DNA from: Streptococcus infantis
GTDB taxonomy: Bacteria; Bacillota; Bacilli; Lactobacillales; Streptococcaceae
Direction of reading: 5' to 3'
Length of the DNA: 64,000 nucleotides
NCBI RefSeq assembly: GCF_019929665.1
Contig: NZ_JAHZPZ010000001.1
Span: 186,001 to 250,000 of the forward strand
Shown: positions 63,420 through 64,000 of the stretch, one piece after another
How positions within the stretch are numbered: the first letter of the stretch is position 1
Layout of the letters: each line of letters starts with the position of its first letter
Position numbers and translations under genes: made by a program
The notes under the pieces: model-generated
Told to the model about the DNA's origin: nothing
The model's database searches: none
What the model saw: the letters and a program-made list of their open reading frames with translations, nothing else

Positions 63420-64000
63420 ATGGGAAAACATTTTTTTGAGAGACGGTGTCATTACAGTATACGTAAGTTTGCAATAGGCGCTGCTTCTGTCATGATTGGT
63501 GCAAGCATTTTTGGTGCTGGTATGGTTCAAGCAGCAGAAACAGAAGGGCCTGCAGAGACAGAAGGCACGGTGACACAGGTTCAGCCCCTGGATAAGTTAC
63601 CAGCGGATATAGCAGCAGCTATTGAAAAAGCTGAATCAGCAAAACCAACTGATCCTACTGAAACGAATCCGACTGATGCGGAAGCTCAGCCTAAAAATAC
63701 TGGAGAAGCAACACCAAAACCAGCTGAAACTCCAGTTCCTAAGGAAGAAGCAACACCAAAACCAGCTGAAACTCCAAAAGAAGAAGCAGCACCAGTAGCT
63801 AAACCAGCAGAAAAGCCAGTTACTAAAGATTTGGTTGAAACTCCAGATGTCAATCATTTGGAAAAGGCTACTGCGACAGCATCAAACCATGAAGCGAACA
63901 CACCATTTACTGCTGAGAAGGCGATTGATGGAAATCCAGATACTCGTTGGGCAACTGACCGTGATGTTGTGAAACCAACAATCGAATTTAAGCTTGAAAA
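63420..64000 (+). CDS. N-terminus of a YSIRK surface protein with a discoidin (F5/8C) domain, truncated by window edge
   Basis: ATG 63420 has GGAAAGGAAA upstream, and the frame is open to the last base (193 complete codons). It has a YSIRK signal peptide ('FFERRCHYSIRKFAIGAASVMIGASIFG', cleavage probably after VQAAE), a short helical segment 'LDKLPADIAAAIEKAE' like that of the GH101 protein, a Pro/Glu/Thr-rich linker with ATPKPAETP repeats, and from about residue 140 the start of a discoidin/CBM32-like fold ('NHLEKATATASNHEANTPFTAEKAIDGNPDTRWATDRD'). Such starts occur in streptococcal glycosidases; the catalytic type lies outside the window. No -10/-35 pair stands out in the 150-bp gap. Confidence 0.85.
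   Translation, partial: MGKHFFERRCHYSIRKFAIGAASVMIGASIFGAGMVQAAETEGPAETEGTVTQVQPLDKLPADIAAAIEKAESAKPTDPTETNPTDAEAQPKNTGEATPKPAETPVPKEEATPKPAETPKEEAAPVAKPAEKPVTKDLVETPDVNHLEKATATASNHEANTPFTAEKAIDGNPDTRWATDRDVVKPTIEFKLE

Overview
The window looks like chromosomal DNA from a mitis-group Streptococcus (S. oralis/S. mitis type); the species is not fixed by what I can see. Reasons: low GC, extended -10 promoters (TGnTATAAT), YSIRK/LPXTG surface proteins, a tmRNA tag reading AKNNTSYALAA, and gene blocks whose order I remember from pneumococcus (rodA-DJ-1-HAD-gyrB-ezrA; infC-rpmI-rplT; dnaE-pfkA-pyk; fruR-fruK-fruA followed by ftsK). Names rest on motifs and family memory; no database search was possible. 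LAYOUT: 1-3000 is the C-terminal part of a BgaA-like cell-wall beta-galactosidase. 3130-16372 is mostly housekeeping: nnrD, dinG, rodA, a DJ-1 protein, a HAD protein, gyrB, ezrA, pgdA, then infC-rpmI-rplT behind a structured leader, and a glyoxalase. 17174-22935 holds dnaE, pfkA and pyk. 22936-23420 holds tRNA-Thr and an unassigned small RNA gene with its own near-consensus promoter and terminator. 23423-37444 runs plsC, a P-type ATPase, trmK, a Nif3 protein, a DadA-like oxidase, galE, ferredoxin, a LysM protein, cmk, pdxST, hlyIII and small enzymes. 37601-45347 holds an amino-acid ABC transporter, trxB, rlmB, def, capA and tmRNA. 45528-50974 holds mntH behind a triple operator, tRNA-Ser and the fructose PTS operon. 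51076-53607 is an accessory insert: a single-gene type IIG-like restriction-modification enzyme behind a heptanucleotide repeat tract inside a leader reading frame, which is out of phase at the present 11 copies. ftsK follows. 56508-63266 encodes a 2252-residue surface protein with a V8/trypsin-like serine protease domain fused in front of a GH101 endo-alpha-N-acetylgalactosaminidase. A third surface protein starts at 63420 and runs off the window. HOW THE GENES WORK TOGETHER: Three large wall-anchored or exported proteins at the two ends of the window point to host-glycan foraging (beta-galactosidase, O-glycan release plus probable proteolysis, and a discoidin-domain protein). cre-like boxes precede the two whose starts are visible. 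Central metabolism (pfkA, pyk, fructose PTS, galE) uses the released sugars. Wall synthesis and defence (rodA, ezrA, pgdA, ftsK) and metal and redox balance (mntH, trxB, ferredoxin) complete the set. At seven loci an extended or near-consensus -10 lies only 6-8 nt before the start codon, so their mRNAs are predicted to be leaderless. Best candidates for something new: the protease-GH101 chimera, the phase-variable restriction-modification leader, the small RNA at 23031-23171, and the 22-bp-spaced triple operator in front of mntH.
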